From the NCBI RefSeq assembly GCF_000003815.2, contig NC_049992.1:13369105-13433104 (forward strand): a DNA stretch of 64,000 nt, in the 5' to 3' direction. Positions 38,101 to 48,846 of this stretch are shown piece by piece. The position numbers and the translations under genes were made by a program. This DNA is from Branchiostoma floridae. Taxonomy: Eukaryota > Chordata > Leptocardii > Amphioxiformes > Branchiostomatidae. Positions within the stretch are counted from its first letter, which is position 1. Every line of letters begins with the position of its first letter. The notes below the pieces were generated by a model. The model was given only the letters and a program-made list of their open reading frames with translations, was not told the DNA's origin and did no database searches.

Positions 38101-38200
38101 NNNNNNNNNNNNNNNNNNNNNNNNNNNNNNNNNNNNNNNNNNNNNNNNNNNNNNNNNNNNNNNNNNNNNNNNNNNNNNNNNNNNNNNNNNNNNNNNNNNN
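38101..38200. other. Assembly gap (100 N)
   Basis: A run of exactly 100 N, probably a placeholder of unknown true length. It separates the 5' end of the DIS3L2 gene from the 3' flank of the LPCAT3 gene. Confidence 0.99.
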
Positions 38201-39019
38201 TTTCTTATATAGTGAAGAATAAATCGTTAAATTAAGCCCATTACGCATGATGACACATTCATAGCATTTATATATTAGAAGAACTTTTATTTCTTCTCAT
38301 GTTTTCACCTTTCTTACACCTCATTTGGATTTTATACTTGGACACATGATCAAAATTTCACAGACAAAATTTCATAAACTTGTGCCCTATTTTGGCTACA
38401 AACTCCTTGCGGGATTCTCACGAAATGCAGATTACGTCACCGTGTGAGGTCATCTACATGTAATACTGTAAACTCGGGAATGAATCACTGCTTTATAATC
38501 ATGTTTATCTGACCTGAATACCAACTAATTGATCCTCATAGGCAGGGCACGTCAACAGACGGACAAAATGGCGGGAATACGTACATTCCATGTACGATGA
38601 GAGCAATGATCATGACTCTGTTTCGGCTACAACATATGTATAAGAGTAGTTACTTTTTTGGTACTTTACAAAATATATTGAACTCATACAATACAAGTAA
38701 CATTGTAAACTTCACGCAGTGTTATAGTATTCAAAACTGGCTAATCTATATACTAGTACATGTAACATTACATGTCTAATATATGTGACATCAAACGACT
38801 CATTTGAAAATGGACCTTATACATCGATATATCACCAATAACCAAACAGACAATAACATATTGCTTGCTTGCTTGAGTCCATCCGGTCTCGAGTTGCAAT
38901 GACAGCCCATGCGTCCCTGTCAATCATTGCTCGTTGTAAGTTGTCAACTTAACATATAACCAAGGATATATACAGAATATCAAAGATCAACTTTTGGCTT
39001 AGTTTAAGTTTTTATATAT
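38201..39019 (-). other. 3' flank of LPCAT3, probable 3' UTR
   Basis: AT-rich, non-coding sequence after the most distal LPCAT3 stop. It contains a minus-strand AATAAA (ttttatttct near 38285). No other gene is seen. Confidence 0.45.
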
Positions 39020-39421
39020 TCAATGTCGGATATCTTCACCCTTTTCCCATACAAACTTGTCCAACAGAGTCGTCTGACTTGGCCCTAGGTAAGCAGCGAC
39101 TAAGTTTTGAGCGTCCTCTTGGTTTTCTAAAATGTCCACTTGTACATAACTTGTTGTTGTTGTTGTTTCATCATCAGAGCTATCATCAGAAACTGTAGCA
39201 AAGTTCCATGATGACGCAGTACTCTCTGTTGCCATAGTAACGGAGGTTTGTGTAGTTTTGCGACTTGCCGCGGACGACTCGGGTATCACCGATTGTGGTG
39301 ACGTCATCTCTAGGCCCCGGTCTGATGTTCGTCTATTGCGTGAAAATCTTCGAATAACCCAAGATATCACAAGAACGCCCCCGAGCAGTAAATGTCCTAT
39401 CCAATGCAGCAACGTGTACAC
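39020..39421 (-). CDS. LPCAT3: LPCAT3 alternative last exon, distal (133 aa)
   Basis: It begins VYTLLHWIGHLLLGG after an ATATAG acceptor in phase 0 and supplies the last membrane helix. A long Ser/Thr/Asp-rich tail follows (DDSSDDETTTTT), ending EDIRH. It is homologous over its first 25 residues to the proximal exon at 39494, so one is a duplicate of the other. Confidence 0.8.
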   Translation of the reverse strand: MYTLLHWIGHLLLGGVLVISWVIRRFSRNRRTSDRGLEMTSPQSVIPESSAASRKTTQTSVTMATESTASSWNFATVSDDSSDDETTTTTSYVQVDILENQEDAQNLVAAYLGPSQTTLLDKFVWEKGEDIRH

Positions 39422-42400
39422 CTATATGTAAGGAAGAAAACATATGCAAGAGTAAAGGAGGGTGGTTGGGTATTTCGTTGCTCCTTGTCGTCTTTATATG
39501 TCATTTGATGGCGTGGCTTCTGGATTTTCATCGCGTTCGGGTTCCGCTAGGTGTCGTGAGGGAATGTCCACTGTGACGCTACCGTTTTCCCTGTCTGAAG
39601 AAGTTATCTCAACTTTTGAAGATGAGGTTCCGTTAGAAGATGTAGCGACCTCCTGTCCGTTCTTTGTCGGTGTCTGGGGAGGATCCAGACATCTCCGTAC
39701 CAGGGGACCGATCACTAACGCTAGACCAAGGGCTATGAATCCTCCCCAATAGAGCAGTCCGTAAACCTGTAGAGTAAGCAAAAGTGTTTTTGCCAACTAT
39801 GAAACACAATGCACCACCCGTTCATCCTTTTTCTTGTGACCTGACTGTACCCTGCAAGCATTGGGCGAGGCTAAATAGTTGTGTTTCCTCGCTGCGTTTC
39901 TTTTACAAAGTGCCTCCTCAATGGAGATAAGAAAACGTGACGATTTAACCTCCCTAATATTTGCTCGGAGTGCAATATACCTGGACGATAAATTTAATGT
40001 ACATCATTTCAGCCTAGCGTTCGTGACAGAATTAAGTTAGATTCAAAATCTGCAGGAAATGATTATTTCTATGTATCAAATATGTGGTCTACGTATGCGT
40101 AAGCTTGTCCCTTATTTTCTTTTTTCTGTATCGTATTTAGATAGAGCCCGAGGTTCAAATAATTCAAACTTTACCTTGACCCACTTGTCGGCCACCAGTA
40201 GTGCGAAAGGCACTATCATGTAGCCGAACATAGCCCAGTTGAACACCCAGCTGATCACTAGCGCCACACCGCGGACTATCCGCGCGCCTGCAGTCGACAG
40301 GACCCTCGACACTGGCACACGTCGGGCCATTTCTTCGAGCTGAGAAAAAATAATTCGCATGGCCATCGATTATAAGAAAAAAACACACGAGCAGGTTTTC
40401 TTGCACTTTCCATTATAGCATAACTGGTGCTGAGTTCATACTGAATGCGAAACTGATATGCGGTTTTCCCACATTGCAATCTTGGTAGGGCGAAAATTTT
40501 CAGAAGTGTGCAATATGAGCAATCAAATGAGCAGTTTGTGTGTAGTACACGTCACGTCAGGCTTTACATAATCTCCAAGCAGATCCTACGGTAGCATAAG
40601 ATTGTATTAAAAGCTGCGAGATGAGTGAAGCCGGCCTTAGGAAGTGTGTATGCTAACGGTAGCCAAACACACTCCCTAAGGCCGGCTTCACTCCTCTCGC
40701 AGCTTTTGATACAATCTTGTTCTACCGTAGGGTTTGCTTGGCAATAAGGCGTTACAATTATCCATATTGTTGTGCTAGGTTGTGTGTAAGATGCATGTAT
40801 ATATACTCGTATAACCACTGAGACACACCAAAATCCATTCCGGTGGTACTCTCAATGTAGGTTGGTCCAAACGTTTTCTTACCTCCCTCGAGCCTCGAAC
40901 CCAGATAACTTCAAAGAGAAAAGCCGCCTGGTAGCCGCTCAGCAGTCCGTGCCAAATACCCAGGTACGACAGCGTCACCACAAAGGACACAATGCGCATG
41001 CCCAGGAACCGCAAACGCTTGTATATGTAGCTGCAAAATAAATCCTAATTTGGTCCAACACGTACGTTTCTGTATTCCTATCATATTTTGAAAAAAAAAA
41101 TAGTTACGTTAAGCATTTATATCGGATTGTGCTGGGAAATAAGATGAATATCAATTTGTTTTCTATGATCCTTTTCCATATTTCTTCATATCACAAAAAT
41201 TAACGATAGTACCGAAAGACGATAAAACTTTCAATTACAGATATCAACTACCTGCATTATCCGTAACAACTAAATGGTAACAATTGACAAGTAGAATAAT
41301 GTTTAAATACCATAATTATAACAATTGATAAGAAGGATAATGTTGATATAACATGAATATAACATGAATCATCATACTCTACAATTGATAAGTAGAATGA
41401 TATCATCAACTTGAGTGATCCACAGAATGTAAAACAAAAGCATTTCGTGTGTGCGGGCTGAAATGAAAATAAGAGAGATAACAATAGATGGGAAAACGGT
41501 GAAACTACATGTAATTGATGAAGAGAAAACTATCACCAAAGACGTGGGTCGGCTTTCTGTACTTACTTCATCAGCCAGGTGTTGGTGGAGAGGTTGAAGG
41601 ATTGAATCTTCTCATCCGGTGAGACTGACAGTTCCCACGGGATGATCTTCACGTTCTGACAGGCGTCCATGCGGGGAGGGCTCCCGTCAGCACCAGGGGT
41701 GTACGCCAGGCCGCAGATGATACCAACACCTTCCTATGTATAAAATGCGGTAAACCATCATTCCATGTACAGGAGTGATTGGTTTGGGCAATATGTGACT
41801 CACAATATAGTACTATTCCATGTCATCCATTTTCGTTTCATAGTTAATCCAAAAACTCATCACCAACTTATCATCAAGTTCTTTATTGGATATCGGAGCA
41901 ATGTAAGAACCTTCTGGTTGTGTAAAAGGAATTCTCCGATATTCTATATTCTACCAACCTAATGAAATTATTATCTCCATGAGAAATGAAGATATAGTTT
42001 TGGGTCTTTGTGTGTCTCTGTGTTTGTTTGTGTTTCAGGATATTTGTGGTCAGCATAACTCAAGAACCTCTGGATGGATTGCCATGATATTTGGTGTGTG
42101 GGTAGGTGTTGGAAAGACGAAGGTCAAGGCCCCCTGCTGTAATGTGACCTTGGTACTGCAGCAGAAATTCCGTTTTTTGTATCTTTTGATCTGGATGTGC
42201 TATGGTCTTGATTTTTTTGGTGGCAGATAGCTTGTGACATAAGGAATAGGTGGCACTTAATTTGCATGATTAATGAGGGAAATCTATATTTGTAATATTT
42301 GCCATTGTGGGACTCAAATACCTGTCATATGTAATTTGTGGCTGGTGGAACATGAGCAGATATGAATTATGCAAATACGTCCCTAATTTGCATAATTAAT

Positions 42401-45400
42401 GTAAAAGTGGTATAATTCTTCTAAATGGTAAATGATTGCACAATCAACATTGTGACCAGTGTAAGTTATCTAAATGTGTACATAACCAAGCATAGATTAT
42501 GTAAATGTAGAAATCATTTGCATAATCAGGCTATTTCATGGAGATATGAGGTCTCCGAACTCTTGTTTTCGGAAGTTCCTTGTTCAACGGTTTTAACCTT
42601 TGTCGGGCCATGCGCTAGAAATCAGGCTGTGTGTCTTGATACATCATTATTTTAGCTATTCATTGCGGCAACCAAATAACAAAGAGTGCGTGACTTACCG
42701 AGATCAACCAAACTCCGATCAGTTTACAGATGAACAGTTTTGCCCAGATCGTCACGAAACCCCAACGGCTGAGGAGGCCCAGATCCTACCAGCAAAAAAA
42801 ATAATGAGCGATTTTAGGAATAGAAACAGATATCTTATAATAAACTAACAGTGATATTTACAGCAGTACAGACTAGGGTATAAGTAGTTGTGATAGGGTA
42901 TAAGTAGTTGTGAGATAACTATGAGAAATGAGTGTCCGAACTTACTTCAAAGCCCTGGCTGATCATATAATCATCCGGAAAGTAGATAGTCTGAAGGGTA
43001 AATAACGAAAGGTACACCGCGCCCGTTGCTAGTCTGTTGAGGGCCAGCATAATACTGGAGAAGGCAAAATGAACAATGTCAGTTTTGTTCCTCATTTTGT
43101 AGTAAGAAGTGCATTGTGTGTAAGAATTTAATTATTCCGTTGTAAGTTATGTTCTAGTAAGTTTACTGTTATCGTTGAAAACTATGACAAAAGCTATGGT
43201 ACTATGATAGGAAGTGGGCTCGTACATACATTCCCAGTAAGTACAAACTATAAAGTTATAACACTCCAATCAAAATCCAAGGGACGGAAAAAATCAGGCT
43301 GGATACCGTGAATGTATCCGATGATTACTTACCTTATTGGTGGCTTCTCATCAGTCGATGTCAGAACTCCAATTGAGAACAAATACTGTTTCATTGGGAA
43401 CTGGACGAACAAAGAGACAACATCAGATAACGTTAGATCTTTCTATCCATATACGTACCTATTCTATATATCCATCTATTCAACCTTCACTTCTGTCATG
43501 ACTATCATTGTTTGACATATATTGATACTATACGTAACTTTCTCCATAATGAGACCACCTGATTGACATAAGTCACTACATTTGACTGATATATAAATAT
43601 ACACTGTCTCAAGCAAATAGATGAAGAAATAGAAACTTTTCCCCCAAAATAAAACAACAACAACAACAACAAAGTACCTGTGGTCCGACCAAAAGTCCCC
43701 CGAAGTGATAAACAAAGCCGGACACTTCCAGAAGCGTCGGGGATCTGTTCAGCACAACCTTCTTCTGACTCTCCGACTGTTTCTCCTAAGAAAAAATACA
43801 TGTACCATCACATCTTTGTCAAAAACGACAAATACAGAGAAGCGAAAGCAAATCCAGACAGACACAGGCAAACAAACAGACACATATATGCATGCACGCA
43901 TACAGACGCACGCACACACATACACACGCGCGCGCGCGCGCAATGTATAGGAGGAGAATATACTAGTAAATCAATACAAATGCGAAAGTAACAAAAAATA
44001 TTACCGGTGGTTTGGTGCCGTCATAGATGTCCCACGCCAAACCTACGATAGGAACATAGCACAGATCAGAAAACATTATTTAAATATCCTGAAATTTATC
44101 TCTGTTGTCTGACATATGAAACAAAAAAACAAGTCTTTCTTTCAAAAATCATTATTTTCTGGAAATCTGAATAGTCTGTAACTTTTTTCTAATCTCCAAT
44201 AGTTTGGTTAGAAGTTCTTACCTATCAGACGTAATGTCAGGACACATTGGGGAGTGGTGAAGTTGATAACATAAGTGGTGGTGCCAAGGAGATAGTAATG
44301 TAACAACAGATGACCCTTGGGAAAATAACAACAACATGTAAATAATATGGTCTTTTATCATTAAGGAAGTCAGTCAAAGATATTTTCTCGTTCGCGGTAT
44401 ATGTTGTTAATATTGTGCGTATTTCTTTTTTTGTGTAGAATGAACTGAAAATGTATTTTCTTTCAAACTTAAATAATCACATTTGAATTTGCATGATCTG
44501 AAAGCTATAAGATGTTCTAGAAAAGTAGTCCCACCATATTGTAAGTGAAAGACAGGACCACGGAGCGGAAGGATCCACCTAAGAGGTGGAGCAGCGCCCA
44601 GTTCACTATCACGGACAGGGCGGAGTGATACGTGGCAATACCTAAGGGTAAAACAAGAAGACATGTTTGATGCAGATAGTAAAAAACGATATTAGCGGGG
44701 AAATCTAGTCAATTGTTTCAATAGAAAGCCTTAACTAGATTATTGTGATGTGACAACCAGGAGAGTTAACTCTTGGAATTCTGATGGTAAATAAAAGAGG
44801 AGATAGATATCCTACCAAAGTTGAAGTACATGATGGAAAGTCCCGCAAGGGTGTAGTAGACATGGTAAGCGGTAGGAGGCGCTTTTTTCAGGAACAGTCG
44901 TTGGAAGAGTGCCAATGGATAACCTTGAAAGAGAAAACACGTTAAAATATATGATTAGATTGTGTCTGTTGAGATAGCAGACACAAACGTGATTTCTTGA
45001 TATGGTTTTGGGGCTAAAATATTGCGCATTTTTACAAGGAAGAATGTAAGAAGTGATGTGACACCAACCCCCATCTGATGTGACACCAACCCCCTTATTC
45101 TAAGCAAAGACAATTACATGTGACGTCAGAAACTTGTAAGGGGTTACCACCACCCCCTGTAATTGACACATAGCGGGTAAAGAATCTCTCCTACAGTTAA
45201 TACAACGGATAGTGTTCCCCAAATGTGAAAGGTACGATCTTGATGTAAACCGTTTCCTGTAAGATAAAGGTCATGTCGTCAACGAAGGTGAACGAGAGTA
45301 CTGTCATGACCCACCTAGAAGCAGAGAGAGAATCAAACGCACGGCTTCTTCGGAAGTACCCAATGTTTCAGCAAGGACAGAAATCGAGTAGCCGTTTGTC

Positions 45401-45902
45401 GCCATATTGTTTGAAGACACCTGATTCTGGTTCACTTGCTAACTGCACTGTGATATTCAAATTGTGAAAACTGGTCCGGCTGGTTATTTGGGTCTAAACG
45501 AATCAAAAGGGAGTGCACTTATCCAGTCTCTCGCTAGGAGATATATTGAAATGAAACAATAAAAAGCACAACTTTTGAAGCGGTCACGTTGAAATTCCAT
45601 CTTAAGTTTTGAGAAGAACGGAAACTATGGTGATATATATATATATATATACTAGTTTTCAAATGATGTAACCCTCTCTGAGCAACATATAATCCCGGGC
45701 CGATAAATTATCGGCAATTCCCTGCAATAAAGAGTTGTCTTTGGGCACGGCTCTCTCAGGTGGCTTAAACGTTGTTCTGGTGCATTACACTGTCCAAGAC
45801 AAAACTATTTAACTCACCCAAAAGAAGGGAAATAACGAATCGCACTGCTTCCTCTGACGTGCCGAGTCTCTGTGCAAGAGTACCGATGTTTGCTTCCGCC
45901 AT
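39020..45902 (-). CDS. LPCAT3: LPCAT3/MBOAT5-type lysophospholipid acyltransferase, 518-563 aa depending on terminal exons
   Basis: Common exons 5'->3': 44816-44923, 44535-44641, 44222-44315, 44005-44042, 43678-43785, 43333-43400, 42946-43054, 42699-42785, 41567-41733, 40883-41030, 40175-40339. They are preceded by one of two first exons (45818-45902 or 45315-45405) and followed by one of two last exons (39494-39766 or 39020-39421). Every junction is in phase; the shortest combination gives 518 aa and the longest 563. The protein is multi-pass and membrane-embedded. It shows the MBOAT active-site Asn in FNLSTNTW and the invariant His in GIWHGLLSGYQ (His 353 with the 45405 start). It also matches human LPCAT3 at TLLEVSGFVYHFGG, GYPLAL and DKWVKVY. 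LPCAT3 re-acylates lysophosphatidylcholine and related lysolipids with polyunsaturated acyl-CoA in the ER. MBOAT1/2/7 are less likely because of the N-terminal LGTSEEAVR motif. Confidence 0.93.
39494..39766 (-). CDS. LPCAT3: LPCAT3 alternative last exon, proximal (90 aa)
   Basis: It begins VYGLLYWGGFIALG directly after DKWVK, encodes the last helix, and has a shorter polar tail ending PSNDI. Only 72 bases separate its stop from the distal exon's acceptor region, and I see no AATAAA there. Transcripts ending here probably read through the distal exon as 3' UTR, so acceptor choice would set the C-terminus. Confidence 0.8.
   Translation of the reverse strand, partial: VYGLLYWGGFIALGLALVIGPLVRRCLDPPQTPTKNGQEVATSSNGTSSSKVEITSSDRENGSVTVDIPSRHLAEPERDENPEATPSNDI
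40575..40741. mobile_element. Fold-back MITE, 167 bp, termini CCAAGCAGATCC / GGTTTGCTTGG
   Basis: The arms are long and nearly complementary (tacggtag...aagattgtat...gctgcgag...gaagccggcc... and its reverse complement) with a short central loop. It lies in the LPCAT3 intron between exons 40175-40339 and 40883-41030. The CCAAGCA terminus is shared with the element at 51542. Confidence 0.85.
41964..42230 (+). repeat. Dispersed repeat with GATATTTGG...GTGGGTAGG...AAGGTCAAG signature
   Basis: The words catgatatttggtgtgtggg, tgttggaaagacgaaggtc and ctctggatggattgcc reappear in reverse complement at 56206-56410, and in part at 57361-57480. The GT-rich simple stretch (gtgtgtctctgtgtttg) is likewise mirrored by the CA-rich stretch there. 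It is a non-coding interspersed family in introns. Confidence 0.7.
43917..43942. repeat. (CA)n/(CG)n simple repeat
   Basis: Alternating cacaca then cgcgcgcgcgcgcg, a short purine-pyrimidine alternation of Z-DNA-prone type, in an LPCAT3 intron. Confidence 0.9.
45315..45405 (-). CDS. LPCAT3: LPCAT3 alternative first exon, proximal
   Basis: Encodes MATNGYSISVLAETLGTSEE followed by AVRLILSLLLG, and ends in phase 1 at GTGGGT. It aligns with human LPCAT3 at the LGxSEQALR motif just before the first helix, and with the distal first exon at 45818. Confidence 0.85.
45632..45651. repeat. (TA)n microsatellite
   Basis: About ten TA units between the two LPCAT3 first exons. Confidence 0.9.
45818..45902 (-). 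CDS. LPCAT3: LPCAT3 alternative first exon, distal
   Basis: Encodes MAEANIGTLAQRLGTSEE followed by AVRFVISLLLG, and ends in phase 1 at GTGAGT, the same phase as the proximal first exon. The two exons share LGTSEEAVR and nearly the whole helix start but differ in the first 13-15 residues. Each has its own start codon and no upstream in-phase acceptor, so they imply two promoters about 500 bases apart. Confidence 0.85.
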
Positions 45903-46695
45903 GTTTCTGGCACAAAGTTTCCTACAAGCCTGGACCGGTCGAGCGGGTTGGACAAGTTGCACAATGAAAAAGTTTTATCCCGCCAGAGCCATATAATGAT
46001 ATCTTTATCATGTTCCTTATAGCCTGATTTTTGTGGTTCTTATAGATGGATATATGCACAGCTGTAAAACTGTATACGTGTAATCTGACACTTAAAAAAA
46101 AGTATGATATATTTCTTGATCAAGTCCAGTTAACATCGAAACATATCATTACGTTAAATAAGTCATATGCACTATTTGACGTTATTTCAACATTGAATTA
46201 CTTCATTCATAGTTAGTCCATATATCTAGTAGAGATTATTCATAGTGTAGTTTAAGTTTGTACATACATACATACATTACCAGTAGTACGGATTGTTTTC
46301 CGATAGAAATTGCATGTTATTCCTATGAGTAACAGCAATAGAACAAAAGTGCACTCCATACCCAATAACAACCAAGGAAAGCCACAGAAGGGTAGGAATT
46401 TATTTATCATACTAAATAAGTATTGAGTTTTGTTGCAGCCACACACCTATCACATGTAAAATGTATTACACGTAATTGATGGCATATAAACAAAGGTGTC
46501 GTATCATATTTCCTTCCCGGGATGTTTGCACGAACTGTGCTACCGCTGTCAAACAAACCCATCGGTATCTCAAGGTAACGGTATATTTGCTGTAGCTTGG
46601 CACGCTTACAGAGTAGACTCTTGATACGTGGCGCAGTAAGCCAGATTGTCTCTCTAAGTACTAGGCATCTTCGTGCACGTACGCGTGTGGAAACC
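45903..46695. other. Divergent intergenic region between LPCAT3 and the Cys-rich/GHL10 locus
   Basis: About 790 bases between a minus-strand start (45902) and a plus-strand start (46696). It must contain both promoters. No TATA box or conserved element was assigned, and no gene is seen. Confidence 0.5.
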
Positions 46696-48031
46696 ATGGC
46701 GCTCAAGTTGCTGTTCCTCTTAGCGTTCGTTTCAGCTGCACGTGGTAAGACTGCTTGTTTAGCTTTGGCAGTATTCTTCGTTTTATTGCTGTCATATATT
46801 ACGTAGAAGTGCAACATACGGAAATGTTGTAAACATATTGCGTTCAATAATGAATAATTTCACCTTGCTGGAGAATCACTTTATGTCTTGGTTGTGAATG
46901 GATCTTGTTATCGAATCACTGTAGGAAAATATGTAAATTGCATCATTATAATCTCATCTTTTGTCTTTTTGCACAACAACAATTTTCCGTGACAAAACAG
47001 TTATTTTGTTCTACCCGTTTCTATGTACGTCATAAAAACACCAATCATAGAGTAAATACCCTTGGTGTGTGCCTGTAGCTATTTGAATACGGTAGGGTGA
47101 CAAGATGGTGTACCCGGATACTAGCAGGAAGTAAGGTGGACCAATGTTGGTCCCCACAGACCGGCAGGAAAATGCACATTAAGGATTTAGCAAGAAAATC
47201 ACAATAATGAAGAAAACAAGCAATTCACAGAGCAACTGAATATTTCACAGAGATCTTTAATTTCTTGATTCTCGGGTAGCGGACAGCCACTGCACTGCAC
47301 ACGGTGGGGTTTGCACCGACTACCGCTACACCACCTGTAAGGGCGGCTACCTTCAGCACCTATGTAACGGGGACTCCAACAGGCAATGCTGCATCTCCTG
47401 CGATGATGCATGTAAGTCATCTAGTAGTTTTCTGTAATGTTGTGTGCACTTTATAAGCTTTTAGACAGGAGGCGTTGGTGCACTGCCCCAGGAAAATATC
47501 TGATCTAAATGGACGAAGGGAGTCTCTTCTGTGGCACCTCAGAAGCAATTAACGCAACTTGCACGATGCAGACACATTAAAGACTCTCTGTTGAGTTCTC
47601 TCAGTATTTGACACAGCATGGCAATAAAAGTGAATAGTAAAAGACACACATAGCCAGAGGAAGAGAGGGAGGGAAGGAGGGAGGGAGAGAGAGAGAGAAA
47701 GAGGGGAAAGAAAGGAGAGAGAAAGAAGAGGAGACAGAGGGGAAGAAAGAGAGAAAGGGGAAGGAAATGAGAGAGAAAGAAGAGAAGGAGGGAGGGACGA
47801 GAAGAAAGAGAGAGAAGGGGAAAAAGTAAGGACATAAAATCTACTGCAGCGAAACGATCATACAGTTTTTCATTCCTTGTCCAGGCCAAGCTAATGAAGT
47901 GTACTGGTCTGGCAGTGACGACTCCTGTACGTACGCAGGAGGTTTGTGTAAGCACGACACCAACTACTGCCCTGGTGGTTACGTCAGCGGCATGTGTGGA
48001 GGTCCGAGCTACCGTAGGTGCTGCCTGCAAG
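46696..48031 (+). CDS. Signal peptide plus two defensin-like six-cysteine cassettes (own gene, or alternative 5' exons of the GHL10 gene)
   Basis: Exons: 46696-46744, 47280-47411, 47885-48031. Exon 1 encodes a secretory signal peptide (MALKLLFLLAFVSAARG). Exons 2 and 3 each encode one module with the same cysteine plan: C-x4-GG... in CTAHGGVC / CTYAGGLC, then C-[KP]-GGY, a C followed by GxxxxR, and a terminal CC. Both exons are symmetrical (phase 1-1). Modules of this general kind accompany cell-wall hydrolases and lysozymes in some invertebrates and microbes. Exon 3 ends in phase 1 (CLQ G|). It can join the GHL10 exon at 49174 in frame, giving a secreted 575-aa protein, or read on to a stop at 48138 as a small Cys-rich peptide. 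Which is used cannot be settled from sequence. Confidence 0.7.
47650..47830. repeat. Purine-rich (GA/GGAA) simple sequence
   Basis: About 180 bases of nearly uninterrupted A and G on the plus strand, just upstream of the second Cys-cassette exon. Such tracts can form triplex or affect splicing. It encodes the spurious Leu/Ser/Phe-rich frame on the minus strand. Confidence 0.85.
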
Positions 48032-48846
48032 GTGAGGGGCAAGACATGTTACAGAGTACTTCGAAGCGAAGGATATTTTCTGATAGACCATTCTGCTATC
48101 TAAAGAGGCTACGTTTATACATGGATAATTTACTATAGAATGACCCACAAATAATGATTGAAACGTGTTGGCTGGCTGTTTTGATGACGTCTGTGCATAT
48201 GCAGTTAGTCTATCCAAAAAGTAATCCTAAACATTATATAGTATCGAAATCTATACCAGTTCCAACCGGTACCCGTTACCATGGTTGAAGTCACGTCCTC
48301 CCCCACCTGTGCACAATTTGAAGGTCCTCAGTAGAATTCAAGAACTCGTCCACTACAATGTTCACCCTGCGTTTAGGCTTCAACTTATGGTAAATTTGAA
48401 CAAGAAAACTTCATTCAAGCATAACTATCTATTCTCTGAGGAGTTATATGATATCCACTTCTGGAGTGGAATGCTAGCCAAAACCGGTCAAAATAAAACG
48501 TGCTCTATGATTCTCTCAAAGAGTATAGTTAAATTAAAACAGCCACTTCAATGTTACACATCGTGCCCTTGATGCTCAGCCTAGGGAGGCCAGATAAATT
48601 ATAGACAGACGCGGAGGAATGTCAAAAATATCAACATTATCAAGTTATCTTTCCTCACAGTTCATACCATGAGTCTTTCTGTAAACACGCAGTCTAGTGG
48701 TCGTTCGCAAAATACTTTAGGCGTTGTGTATAAAAACAATGATATTCTGGTGCCTTTGGGTATAGTGATCCTGTAAAAATCTCAGTATTTTTTTGGAGAT
48801 TCTATAATATAATAAGCTACGCACACAGTCCCTAAACGCCCAAGTC

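Noticed and set aside
47539-48042. 167-codon Leu/Ser/Phe-rich minus-strand frame
   Set aside because: Product of the purine-rich simple tract at 47650-47830 and the antisense of the Cys-cassette exon.
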